In this document: positions 25,616-34,450 of the stretch, piece by piece
Position numbering within the stretch: the stretch's first letter is position 1
Layout: every line of letters begins with the position of its first letter
Assembly (NCBI GenBank): GCA_002371705.1
Contig: DFGI01000068.1
Location: forward strand, 21,748 to 85,747
Length of the DNA: 64,000 nucleotides
Reading direction: 5' to 3'
Source: Bacteroidales bacterium UBA3754
GTDB lineage: Bacteria > Bacteroidota > Bacteroidia > Bacteroidales > UBA1715
Notes under the pieces: model-generated
The model's database searches: none
Seen by the model: the letters and a program-made list of their open reading frames with translations, nothing else
What the model was told of the DNA's origin: nothing
Program-made: the position numbers and the translations under genes

Positions 25616-27543
25616 AAAAAATAATATACATATTCTTATTGACACTTTTTTCTTTCGGACTGCAGGCGCAAGACTATTCTTCGAAAAATAAAAAAGCAAT
25701 TGCGGCATACGAATCAGCACTTCAAAACTATCAATTGCTTTACTATGACAAAGCCGAGGAAAATCTGAAAACCGCCCTCAAACAAGACGAATTTTTCGTG
25801 GAAGCATATTACCTTTTAGCAGGCGTTTACACTCAAAAAAAGGACACAACTAATATGCTCAACACATTACAAACCTGTGTTGACAAATGTGGCGGCACAC
25901 ATTTATGGACACGCTACAAATTAGCATACGAAGAATACAATTTAGGAAAGTACAAAGAAGCATTCGCAAACTTACAACACTTTAAACGAGCAGAAGAAAT
26001 GCATTCATCCTCAACACTTTCCAAAGTTGAGCAAATGAATCTTGATGATTTGTTTGAAAAGACCACCAAAGCATTAGAACTACAATCGAAGCCAATCAAT
26101 TTCACCCCGATAAATTTAGGGGCAAACATCAATACACCTTACGACGACTACCATCCGTCAATCACGGTGGACGACAACACACTTATTTTTACGACCAATC
26201 TTCCCACTCAAAATCCACGGGTAAAACAAGAGGATTTGTTTTCTGCGCAAAAGATTGACAACAAATGGCAGAAAAGCGTACCATTATCTTCCATCAACAC
26301 TCGCACAAACGAAGGTGCGCAGTCAATCACCGCCGATGGGAAAACAATGTTTTTCACAGTTTGCGGAGCTCCCAATGGTCATGGTTCCTGCGATATTTAT
26401 ATGACAAAAAAAGTTGGAGACAAATGGATTCAGCCACAAAATCTGGGCGAACCAATCAACAGTAAATATTGGGAATCACAACCATCGTGCAGTGCCGACG
26501 GACGCACGCTATACTTTGCATCTACCCGTCCCGACGGATTTGGGAAAAAAGACATATATGTATCATATCTGCAAGCAAACGGACAATGGTCGAAACCAGC
26601 AAATTTGGGTTCGGAAATCAACACGAAATATGATGACGAATCGCCGTACATCCACGCCGACGGCATCACATTATATTATGCGTCAGACGGTCGCCCTGGT
26701 ATGGGCAAAAAAGATATTTTCGGCACGAAAAAACTTGACAAAACCGCATGGGCAACGCCCGAAAATTTAGGATATCCCATCAACACAAACGAAGACGAAT
26801 CGCACCTGATTATCAATGCAGAAGGGACAAAAGGATATTTCGCCTCAAACAGATTTGGCGGCGTTGGCGGTTTTGATATGTATGAGTTCACCATAGACGA
26901 AACATTCAAAATCAAACCAAATCCTGTAACCTACGTGCAGTGTATAGTTTTCGACAATAAAACCAAAGCTAAATTGGCAGCAAAAGTCATTCTTTCGGAT
27001 GTGACCACCAACGAAAAAGTGTTCATAAACATCTCCGACCCCGTTTCGGGCGAGTGCATCGTACCATTTATCGAAGGACACGAATACGCCCTATCGGTGG
27101 AACGCTCAGGTTATTTGTTCTATTCAGAAAATGTTTCGCTTGCCACATTCAAAGGACAAGAAAAAGTGGATATCCCATTGCAGCAAATCATTGTCGGCAA
27201 CTATGTTGTGCTGAAAAACATATTCTTCGACACCGACCAAGTTTCGTATAAAAAAGAATCTGAGCCAGAATTGGAGGCAATCGGTCGTTTTATGAAACAA
27301 AATCCGACAGTACATATTGAAATTGGCGGTCACACCGACAACGTAGGAAATGCGGCGTACAACCAAAAACTTTCAGAAAACCGTGCGACATATATTGCCA
27401 GCGAATTGATAAAAGTTTATGGCGTTGAAAAAGAACGACTTACTTGGAAAGGATATGGAAGTTCAAAACCATGTGCGCCAAACGACACGCCAGCAAACCG
27501 TGCGAAAAACCGTCGGACAGAAATGATTATCACAGCAAAATAA
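25612..27543 (+). CDS. PorE-like OmpA-family protein (TPR, PD40, CRD, OmpA)
   Basis: 643 aa. After the signal peptide there are TPR-like repeats (~25-130). A PD40/WD40-like propeller follows with blades such as DGRTLYFASTRPDGFGKKDIYVS, then a carboxypeptidase-regulatory-like domain (~440-530). The C-terminal OmpA domain contains GGHTDNVGNAAYN, LSENRA and PANRAKNRRTEM, with the peptidoglycan-binding Asp/Arg. This domain order matches PorE of the type IX secretion system, a periplasmic/outer-membrane linker to peptidoglycan. A paralogue lies at 47998-50718; which, if either, is the true PorE is not resolved. It is coupled to the esterase by an ATGA overlap. Confidence 0.85.
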   Translation: MKKIIYIFLLTLFSFGLQAQDYSSKNKKAIAAYESALQNYQLLYYDKAEENLKTALKQDEFFVEAYYLLAGVYTQKKDTTNMLNTLQTCVDKCGGTHLWTRYKLAYEEYNLGKYKEAFANLQHFKRAEEMHSSSTLSKVEQMNLDDLFEKTTKALELQSKPINFTPINLGANINTPYDDYHPSITVDDNTLIFTTNLPTQNPRVKQEDLFSAQKIDNKWQKSVPLSSINTRTNEGAQSITADGKTMFFTVCGAPNGHGSCDIYMTKKVGDKWIQPQNLGEPINSKYWESQPSCSADGRTLYFASTRPDGFGKKDIYVSYLQANGQWSKPANLGSEINTKYDDESPYIHADGITLYYASDGRPGMGKKDIFGTKKLDKTAWATPENLGYPINTNEDESHLIINAEGTKGYFASNRFGGVGGFDMYEFTIDETFKIKPNPVTYVQCIVFDNKTKAKLAAKVILSDVTTNEKVFINISDPVSGECIVPFIEGHEYALSVERSGYLFYSENVSLATFKGQEKVDIPLQQIIVGNYVVLKNIFFDTDQVSYKKESEPELEAIGRFMKQNPTVHIEIGGHTDNVGNAAYNQKLSENRATYIASELIKVYGVEKERLTWKGYGSSKPCAPNDTPANRAKNRRTEMIITAK

Positions 27544-27657
27544 TACGTAATTTGGGGAGTCGTCCACACAAACGAACAAATTGACGAAAAAATTTACCAA
27601 ATACCATAATTTTTTTCGACAAAAGTGTTTGTAATTCCCCAAAACTCCGTATTATTG
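27539..27657. repeat. Long inverted repeat in the gap before rho
   Basis: AATAATACG-N3-TTTGGGGA (27539-27558) is the inverse of TCCCCAAA-N5-CGTATTATT (27636-27657). The rest of the 246-bp gap 27544-27789 holds AT-rich promoter-like sequence and no credible gene. Confidence 0.5.
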
Positions 27658-27789
27658 CAACGGTTTTGAAAGACTTGCTGAACCAAAATCCTAAGACTTT
27701 GAAAATATTCAGAAATACACAAATCGTCAATTGATTATAATGTTTTGTTCATTATAATATATATCAATCATTAATTTAAATTTAACTAA

Positions 27790-29187
27790 ATGGACTCGGA
27801 AAACCTAAACGAAACCGAACAAGCGCCTAAAGGCGAACAACAAGAAGCAACTGGCGAGAAAAAGCCAAAAAGAAAAAGAAAAATCGTTGTTAAACCAGAG
27901 AACGTTCAATTAGACATTGAACCAACCACTGTGACTGTTTCTGCAGAACCACAAGCAGAACAACCAACGGAACAAGCTCAAACAGAACAACCAACAGAAC
28001 AAAAATCCGAAGTTGCTCCACAAGCGCAAAACGAGATTCAGGTTCAACAACCACAAAAAATCCATGAATTCGATGGTATTATCACAGGTAGTGGCGTACT
28101 TGAGATTATGCAAGACGGACACGGATATTTGAAATCAAGCGATTACAACTATCTCAATTCGCCTGATGATATATATGTAAGCCAATCGCAAATTAAATTA
28201 TTTGGACTGAAAACTGGCGACACAGTTGAAGGACCTATCCGTCCTCCAAAAGAAGGTGAAAAATACTTCCCTTTGGTTAAGGTTGAAAAAATCAACGGAA
28301 GATTGCCTGAAGAAGTTCGCGACCGCGTACACTTCGACCACCTTACGCCATTGTTTCCTGATGAGAAATTCAACCTAACAGGAAAAGGACACAACGATCT
28401 GTCAACCAGAGTAATAGACCTTTTCACCCCTATTGGCAAAGGTCAACGTGGTTTGATTGTGGCACAGCCAAAAACTGGTAAAACAACATTGTTGAAAAAC
28501 ATTGCAAACGCCATCGCCGACAACCATCCAGAAGTATATTTGTTGATTCTGTTGATTGACGAACGTCCAGAGGAAGTAACCGATATGAAACGGAGTGTTC
28601 GCGCCGAGGTAATTTCATCAACATTCGACGAACCATCGGACCGTCACGTAAAAATCGCCAACATAGTGCTTGAAAAAGCAAAACGCTTGGTAGAATGTGG
28701 GCACGACGTTTGTATCCTTTTGGACTCAATCACCCGTTTGGCCCGTGCATTCAATATGGCGCAACCAGCATCGGGAAAAATCCTTTCAGGTGGTGTTGAT
28801 GCAAACGCATTGCATAAACCAAAACGTTTCTTCGGAGCTGCCCGTAACATTGAGAACGGCGGTTCGTTAACAATCATTGCAACAGCGTTGACGGAAACAG
28901 GTTCAAAGATGGACGACGTGATTTTCGAAGAATTCAAGGGAACGGGAAATATGGAATTGCAATTAGACAGAAAGATTTCGAACAAACGAATCTACCCTGC
29001 TGTGGATGTGAACCTATCCAGCACCCGTCGCGACGACTTGTTGGTTGACAAGCTGCGTTTGAACAAATGTTGGGTTTTGCGTAAATTCCTATCGGATATG
29101 ACACCAGTGGAAGCTATGGAATTCCTCAGCCAGCAAATGCCGTTGACCAAGGATAACGACGAATTTTTGCTGTCGATGGGAAAATAA
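27790..29187 (+). CDS. rho: Transcription termination factor Rho
   Basis: 465 aa. The first ~90 residues are low-complexity Gln/Glu/Pro/Lys, as in other Bacteroidota Rho proteins, though this insert is short. The RNA-binding cold-shock-like domain follows (GSGVLEIMQDGHGYLKSS). The ATPase core has Walker A AQPKTGKTTLLK, Walker B LLILLIDERPEEVTDM, Q-loop region LSGGVDANALHKPKRFFGAA and R-loop elements. It is a hexameric RNA helicase that ends transcription. It is monocistronic with a terminator at 29208. Confidence 0.96.
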   Translation: MDSENLNETEQAPKGEQQEATGEKKPKRKRKIVVKPENVQLDIEPTTVTVSAEPQAEQPTEQAQTEQPTEQKSEVAPQAQNEIQVQQPQKIHEFDGIITGSGVLEIMQDGHGYLKSSDYNYLNSPDDIYVSQSQIKLFGLKTGDTVEGPIRPPKEGEKYFPLVKVEKINGRLPEEVRDRVHFDHLTPLFPDEKFNLTGKGHNDLSTRVIDLFTPIGKGQRGLIVAQPKTGKTTLLKNIANAIADNHPEVYLLILLIDERPEEVTDMKRSVRAEVISSTFDEPSDRHVKIANIVLEKAKRLVECGHDVCILLDSITRLARAFNMAQPASGKILSGGVDANALHKPKRFFGAARNIENGGSLTIIATALTETGSKMDDVIFEEFKGTGNMELQLDRKISNKRIYPAVDVNLSSTRRDDLLVDKLRLNKCWVLRKFLSDMTPVEAMEFLSQQMPLTKDNDEFLLSMGK

Positions 29188-29207
29188 TCTCACCAACGTA
29201 TAGCACA

Positions 29208-29241
29208 AAAGCCTCGTGATACAATTCTCGGGGCTTTTTTT
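29208..29241 (+). terminator. Intrinsic terminator after rho
   Basis: AAAGCCTCG pairs with CTCGGGGCTTT-side bases (9 bp, one G-U), followed by seven T. Confidence 0.8.
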
Positions 29242-29296
29242 ATATCCCGTTCGTCTATTCTCATTCAACTATTCTTTTCCTAACCTTCATATTTCG

Positions 29297-29304
29297 TATA
29301 TTTG
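29297..29304 (+). promoter_or_regulatory. -7 box of the TonB-dependent receptor gene
   Basis: TATATTTG lies 26 nt before the ATG at 29331. Confidence 0.55.
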
Positions 29305-29330
29305 TTTCACTTAAATACAAACGAGTTTTT

Positions 29331-31418
29331 ATGTTCTATAAATACCTTAATATCACCATAATTGTAGGTCTTTTTTCCCTTACAACCACAACAGTTTTTC
29401 CTCAAGAACAAAGCGATTCAACAATATTACATGATTCAACCGAAAACACTAAAATTACCAAAGATACAATTTGTATTGACGGCGAATGTTATAAAATCTT
29501 GGAACACGGACCTTGGGAACACTATTACGCACTTCCCGATATTACCGTCTATGGCAACAGATTGACATCTTTGCTAACGGCGTCAACCGAATATATTCCA
29601 TCGTACAAAATCACGCAAAAGGCGGAATCGTCGATTTTGCCGGTGCTGAAAGAACAAGTTCCCGGACTATTCATCAACTCGCAGGGCGTTGCTGGCTACG
29701 GTGTTTCGTCGGGAGCGTCGGGAAACATTACCATGCGTGGCTTTTCGGGCAGTGCTGGACGACTTCTCATTCTTATCGACGGACATCCGCAGTATGCTCC
29801 TATCTACGGTCACCCGATGGCCGACACCTACACGACCGACAATATCGAAAGCGTGGAAGTAATTCGCGGAGCTGCTTCGGTGCTGTATGGTTCCAACGCA
29901 ATGGGCGGGGCAATCAATTTTAGCACAAAACAGCAAACGATTGACGGCAACCAATTCCGCATGCGTGCAAAATACGGTTCGTATGCCACAACGAACTGTA
30001 TGATAAGCGACGGATTCAAGCATAACAACCTGACGCTTTTTGCAAGCGGAAACTACGAACACTCCGACGGCTACCGCGAAAATTCGGAATTCAATTCATT
30101 GAACGGATTTGCAAAAGTCGGCTATAGACTCAACAAAAATTGGAACATTGCCACGACTGCCAACATCAGCCATTTTGACATTGAAATGCCGGGACCCGTT
30201 TCCGCACCGCTCAACGACTGCGAGGCAAACATCACCCGTGGCATCTATTCATTGCTTATTGACAATAATTATAGACAGGAAACAATTCACACGTGGGGCG
30301 ATGTCGATATTTACTACAACTGGGGCAACCACCAGATAAACGACGGCTACAAGGAAGGTGGCAAGCCGCAGGAATATCTGTTCCACTCCACCGACTATAT
30401 GGGCGGAATCAATGTAAATCAGTCTTTACAGATTACCAACACAGTACTTCAGGCAGGTTTCAATTTCAAGCGATACGGCGGCAACGCATACCGAAATCCT
30501 GTCACGGAAAAATATGCCGACCATCTCTCGTTTGACGAAGTTGCGGAATTTGTTCTGTTAAAACAATATTTTGTTAAGAAAGAATACCCCATGTCCCCCA
30601 AATTCTTTTTTGTTGAAACGGGAATACGAATGGAACACCACAGTCTTTACGGCTCCATCCCGATTCCTATGGCGGGATTAGCATATAAACGGCAATTTAG
30701 CCCATCAAAAGGCGGAACAAAATATTGGGATAAAAAGAGCGTGTTGTCATACTCCAAAGGATTCCGCACGCCCAATATGCGTGAATTGTATATGTATGCC
30801 GCCGCAAACGAGAACCTTTTGCCCGAACATTGCCATAATTTTGAGTATTCCTTCACTAACTACATAACGGAAGCGCTTAACGGAAATCGAAGAATGACAG
30901 AACTCAACATCTATCACAACAGGGGCGCAAATATTGTACAGACGGTGATGGTTGACGGGAAACCACAGAATCAGAACGTGGGGAAATTCAAAAACACAGG
31001 TGTTGAATTTGTCGAAGAATTTACCTTGAAACATTACGACGACATGCAAAACATACGGTTCGATTATAGCTACATTCATATGGAACAGCCCATTATGGCT
31101 TCTCCACGACAGAAAATGGGATTTCAGTATAAATACACCTTGCATAAGGAACAGAATTTTGAGTTTTCGCTTGGCATACAGTACATCGAAAAACTATACT
31201 TAGCCGTTGACAACGAGGCGACCAAGGAAGAAAACGAAGAAAAGACAAAATCGTTTGCCCTTGTTGACGGAAAAGTTTCAATATGGGGACCGAAGAGCTA
31301 TTTCAAATGGTTCATACAATGCGAAGCCGCACCGTGCAAGGGCGATTACGAGACAATGTTGGGTTATCCGTTGCCAAAAGTCACCTGCTCCGCAGGAGTT
31401 TCGGTTAACTTTCCATAG
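29331..31418 (+). CDS. TonB-dependent outer-membrane receptor
   Basis: 695 aa. A signal peptide (…VGLFSLTTTTVFPQ) and a ~50-residue extension with a CIDGEC pair lead to the plug domain: LPDITVYGNRL, ITMRGFSGSAGRLLILIDGHPQ and ESVEVIRGAASVLYGSNAMGGAINF. A 22-strand barrel fills the rest, ending in an aromatic residue near the C-terminus (VSVNFP). There is no STN domain and no SusD partner, so it resembles BtuB/FepA-type vitamin or metal-chelate receptors rather than SusC. The ligand cannot be read from the sequence. It is a stand-alone gene. Confidence 0.93.
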   Translation: MFYKYLNITIIVGLFSLTTTTVFPQEQSDSTILHDSTENTKITKDTICIDGECYKILEHGPWEHYYALPDITVYGNRLTSLLTASTEYIPSYKITQKAESSILPVLKEQVPGLFINSQGVAGYGVSSGASGNITMRGFSGSAGRLLILIDGHPQYAPIYGHPMADTYTTDNIESVEVIRGAASVLYGSNAMGGAINFSTKQQTIDGNQFRMRAKYGSYATTNCMISDGFKHNNLTLFASGNYEHSDGYRENSEFNSLNGFAKVGYRLNKNWNIATTANISHFDIEMPGPVSAPLNDCEANITRGIYSLLIDNNYRQETIHTWGDVDIYYNWGNHQINDGYKEGGKPQEYLFHSTDYMGGINVNQSLQITNTVLQAGFNFKRYGGNAYRNPVTEKYADHLSFDEVAEFVLLKQYFVKKEYPMSPKFFFVETGIRMEHHSLYGSIPIPMAGLAYKRQFSPSKGGTKYWDKKSVLSYSKGFRTPNMRELYMYAAANENLLPEHCHNFEYSFTNYITEALNGNRRMTELNIYHNRGANIVQTVMVDGKPQNQNVGKFKNTGVEFVEEFTLKHYDDMQNIRFDYSYIHMEQPIMASPRQKMGFQYKYTLHKEQNFEFSLGIQYIEKLYLAVDNEATKEENEEKTKSFALVDGKVSIWGPKSYFKWFIQCEAAPCKGDYETMLGYPLPKVTCSAGVSVNFP

Positions 31419-31474
31419 GAAATTCGGTTGATTTATAGCTTGGATAAGTTGGAGAGTATGAGTTATGCGAAAAA

Positions 31475-31502
31475 AAAGACTTGCAATTGCTTGCAAGTCT
31501 TT
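31475..31502 (-). terminator. Terminator of the aminotransferase gene (possibly bidirectional)
   Basis: A perfect 12-bp stem AAAGACTTGCAA / TTGCAAGTCTTT with a TTGC loop. It is followed by eight T on the minus strand and only three on the plus strand. It lies between convergent genes. Confidence 0.85.
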
Positions 31503-31533
31503 AAACAAAATGCTGGCAAATGCCAACATATAA

Positions 31534-32730
31534 TTATTTCAGTTTTTCCAAAGCAACTTTGATGCGTTCTGCCGCTTTCTTCAACAATTCATCGGAAGTA
31601 GCGAACGAGAAACGAATGCATTCTGGGTTACCAAATCCTTCGCCCGAAACCGAAGCGACCAAACCTTCGGTCAACAAATACATAGCCAAGTCGCCAGATT
31701 TTTTGATTACCGTTCCATCGGGAGCTGTTTTTCCAAGGAAAGCCGTTACTTCTGCAAATACATAGAATGCGCCGTCAGGAATGTGGATGTTCAAGCCTTC
31801 TATTTTCGAAAGTTCCGCAATAAACATATCACGACGGCGAAGATATGCGGCTGTCATTTGTTTTGGATATTCCAAACCGCCGTTCAGAGCAGCTACAGCA
31901 GCTTTTTGAGCTATTGAGCATACTCCAGAGGTGACTTGTCCCTGCAATTTTGTACAAGCCTTTGCCACCCATTCTGGTGCAGCGATATAGCCAATTCTCC
32001 AACCTGTCATCGCATAGGCTTTCGAAACACCGTTCACAATCACAACTTGATTTTTAATTTCCTCGAATTGTGCTATTGATTGATGTTCACCCACATAATT
32101 AATATGTTCATAAATTTCGTCTGCGACAACAAATATTTGTGGATTTTTAGCGAATAAATTCGCCAAGTCAGCCAATTCCTGTTTTGTATAAACTGCACCG
32201 CAAGGATTTGATGGTGAGCTGAACACAAACATTCTCGTTTTTGAAGTGATAGTTTTTTCAACTTGAGCAGCTGTTACCTTGAAGCCAGATTTAATATTTG
32301 TAGGAATGAAAACAGGCTTAGCCTCCGCCAATTTCACCATTTCTGGATAGCTAACCCAATATGGAGTTGGTATCAACACTTCGTCGCCAGGATTCAAAAG
32401 ACTCAGGAACACATTTGACAAAGCATGTTTAGCACCAGCCGAAACCACAATCTGCGATGTGCTGTAGGTCAGATTATTTTCGCGTTTCAATTTTGCGCAG
32501 ACAGCTTCCAACAAATCCTTGTAGCCCCCTACTGGAGAGTAAAACGAGAAATTGTCGTCGATTGCTTTCTTTGCAGCATCCTTCACATAATCGGGAGTGT
32601 TGAAATCTGGTTCGCCGATACTTAAATTAATAACATCTTTTCCTGCTGCCTTTAATTCGTTGCTTTTTTGCGACATCGCAAGCGTCTGCGAGGCGGCAAG
32701 AGCGGACAATCGTTTTGAAATTTGTTCCAT
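31534..32730 (-). CDS. PLP-dependent class I aminotransferase (aspartate-type)
   Basis: 398 aa from the ATG at 32730 (MEQISKRLSALAASQT). Fold-type I markers are LSIGEPDFNTPDYV, the pyridine-stacking Tyr in TPYWVSYP, NPCGAVY (Asn binding PLP), VVADEIYEHI (Asp) and the Schiff-base Lys in VNGVSKAYAMTGWRIGY. It probably transfers amino groups between aspartate (or similar) and 2-oxoglutarate. Family 1b aspartate aminotransferase is the best subgroup match. Monocistronic: promoter TACTTTTG at 32755-32762, terminator at 31475. Confidence 0.93.
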   Translation of the reverse strand: MEQISKRLSALAASQTLAMSQKSNELKAAGKDVINLSIGEPDFNTPDYVKDAAKKAIDDNFSFYSPVGGYKDLLEAVCAKLKRENNLTYSTSQIVVSAGAKHALSNVFLSLLNPGDEVLIPTPYWVSYPEMVKLAEAKPVFIPTNIKSGFKVTAAQVEKTITSKTRMFVFSSPSNPCGAVYTKQELADLANLFAKNPQIFVVADEIYEHINYVGEHQSIAQFEEIKNQVVIVNGVSKAYAMTGWRIGYIAAPEWVAKACTKLQGQVTSGVCSIAQKAAVAALNGGLEYPKQMTAAYLRRRDMFIAELSKIEGLNIHIPDGAFYVFAEVTAFLGKTAPDGTVIKKSGDLAMYLLTEGLVASVSGEGFGNPECIRFSFATSDELLKKAAERIKVALEKLK

Positions 32731-32754
32731 TCTGTTACTTCTTTTAAAACCGCA

Positions 32755-32762
32755 CAAAAGTA
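32755..32762 (-). promoter_or_regulatory. -7 box of the aminotransferase gene
   Basis: Minus-strand TACTTTTG lies 24 nt before the ATG at 32730 and supports that start over the longer frame. Confidence 0.6.
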
Positions 32763-32934
32763 GAAGATTTTTTGAAAATGCCTAAACCGAAAAGTATATT
32801 TTTTTTACAAACTTTAATCGTAATGGACAAAACACGCACCACATAGAAAGAAATCTAAAAAAACAATGAAAAATTGAATCTTTACAACAATTTAAAGTAC
32901 ATGCGCGAGGGAATTATTCCTTCACTCCCCAACA

Positions 32935-33663
32935 TTAGCGTACTTCTCCGCCTCCCATAAACGCTTTCACAACCAAAACCAATTTTTTGTTTGCTTCAGC
33001 CGTAACAATACCAGTTCGTTTGTCGGCAAAACCGCCCAAGCCCGTAGTCTGTATTTCCACATTCCAATTATTCGGAGCGAGCAACGACACCCCACCAAGA
33101 CGAACGTTGATATTCAAAACGGTTTCTCCTTCGGGCAAGCTTGTATTGCGTAAATCAAGTTCCAAACCGCCCATATTCACGTCAATGTTTCCCCCTTTCA
33201 AAACAGGATCGTTGAACACTTGTCGCTCGCCGTTGCACGATACACGGCATCGTATTTTTCCCTCCTCATCAAATGTCACGTCGGTCGTTTGCATATTATC
33301 AATATGTCGATTTTCTTTTGATTCGGGCACGGAAACCTTTCTGAACAAAAGCATCATGGCACCATAATAAATTAACAAAACTGGCCACCATTTACCACAA
33401 AAACCCACTGGAACAACGTCGTACGGCAATAATGGCAAGATCAAAAACATGCCCAAACCAAAAATCGTCAAACCAGCAAACCAACGTTTCCTGACAAGAA
33501 AAATCAATCCGAACAACACACACAACATTGGAAAGGAAATCACCGCATCACGCCATACTCCAAGCAAATCAATATCTAAATTTGCAAAAAGGAAAAATAA
33601 TCCTATAACAACAAATGTCGCTCCAAAGACGACACGACCCTGCATTGTTTTTTTCTGTTCCAT
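32935..33663 (-). CDS. LiaF-like membrane protein
   Basis: 242 aa from the ATG of MEQKKTMQGR at 33663. Four hydrophobic helices fill residues ~12-110 in the LiaF transmembrane-domain pattern: GATFVVIGLFFLFANLDI, then WRDAVISFPMLCVLFGLIFL and later WWPVLLIYYGAMMLLF. The C-terminal half is a beta-helix-like cell-wall-active domain with GGNIDVNMGGLELDLRN, VRLGGVSLLAPNNW and AFMGGGEVR. Firmicute LiaF represses the LiaRS envelope-stress system. In Bacteroidota the partner is unclear, and no two-component system is adjacent here. Confidence 0.85.
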   Translation of the reverse strand: MEQKKTMQGRVVFGATFVVIGLFFLFANLDIDLLGVWRDAVISFPMLCVLFGLIFLVRKRWFAGLTIFGLGMFLILPLLPYDVVPVGFCGKWWPVLLIYYGAMMLLFRKVSVPESKENRHIDNMQTTDVTFDEEGKIRCRVSCNGERQVFNDPVLKGGNIDVNMGGLELDLRNTSLPEGETVLNINVRLGGVSLLAPNNWNVEIQTTGLGGFADKRTGIVTAEANKKLVLVVKAFMGGGEVR

Positions 33664-33979
33664 CTTTCTTATTTTTATTGGCAAAGAAACGAAAAAACTA
33701 TGGAAACAGCATTAATATTTTCGGAATTATCTACTTTAATATTTTTCTGTTCCATTTCTTTCGGCGGCGAAAGAAACGGAACCCAAAGAAAGGCCGCCGA
33801 CGTACCTGCTTGGCTAAAAATCAACTGCGTTCCGCTAAAGGCGTTGAAGTGCCAGTTTTTCGTAAGATGAAGTTTTTCGTACAAGGCACCAACGCCTTTT
33901 TCACGCTGCACTACGTTGATTTTTTTAACGCCAACCAGCTAAGTCGGAAAGTCTTGGATGACAAAGCTTTTCGTTTTAT
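33664..33979. repeat. Gene-free 316-bp stretch with two strong hairpins (dispersed-element-like)
   Basis: No credible gene lies between the LiaF-like gene and rlmH. Two structures stand out. At 33749-33782 a 15-bp stem (GTTCC then TTTCTTTCG, one mismatch) has a GCGG loop. At 33839-33901 AGGCGTTG-AA-GTGCC pairs with GGCACCAACGCCT and is followed by TTTTT. GTTTTTCGTA occurs twice between these last two arms. Open frames exist on both strands but have no start context or recognisable family. The pattern resembles widespread intergenic hairpin elements; copy number in the genome is unknown from this window. Confidence 0.5.
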
Positions 33980-34450
33980 TTAATCGTGATGATACGGCAA
34001 ATCGTTGATGATAGTGAAGGCACGATAGAACTGTTCCACCACAAAAACGCGAATCATCTGGTGCGAAAACGTCATTTTCGAGAATGAAATCTTATTGGGA
34101 ACTGCCGCATACACATCTTGCGAGAATCCGTAGGGACCGCCAATAATAAAACACAAATCACGGGAATTGTCCTTTGCCGTCTCTATTATTTTGGCAAATT
34201 GGCGCGAAGTGTATTCCTTGCCGTTTTCGTCCAACAAATAACATTGGGCGTTTTGTGGCAATTTTGCAAGAATGGCAACGCCCTCCTTCTTCTTTATCTC
34301 GTCGAAACTTGTCTTGCTCGACGATTTATATTCGGGAATTTCTACTATGGAAAACTGGCAATAATGTTTCAATCGGTCGGTATATTCTTTTATTCCCTCC
34401 GACAAATACGAAGCATTCGTTTTCGCAACCCAAATAAGCGTGATTTTCAT
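33980..34450 (-). CDS. rlmH: 23S rRNA (pseudouridine1915-N3)-methyltransferase
   Basis: 156 aa, the standard SPOUT-family RlmH length. The start MKITLIWVAKT, the EIPEYKSS loop, the SAM knot FIIGGPYGFS and the C-terminal MTFSHQMIRVFVVEQFYRA with terminal LPYHHD are all diagnostic. It methylates pseudouridine 1915 in helix 69 of 23S rRNA on 70S ribosomes. Its ATG overlaps the stop of the upstream outer-membrane protein gene by one base (TAATG), placing a housekeeping gene at the end of an envelope operon. Confidence 0.96.
   Translation of the reverse strand: MKITLIWVAKTNASYLSEGIKEYTDRLKHYCQFSIVEIPEYKSSSKTSFDEIKKKEGVAILAKLPQNAQCYLLDENGKEYTSRQFAKIIETAKDNSRDLCFIIGGPYGFSQDVYAAVPNKISFSKMTFSHQMIRVFVVEQFYRAFTIINDLPYHHD

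Noticed and set aside
33615..33983. A 122-codon plus-strand frame across the gene-free region before rlmH
   Set aside because: It begins inside the LiaF-like gene, has low-complexity Lys/Arg content and arises from the hairpin sequences.
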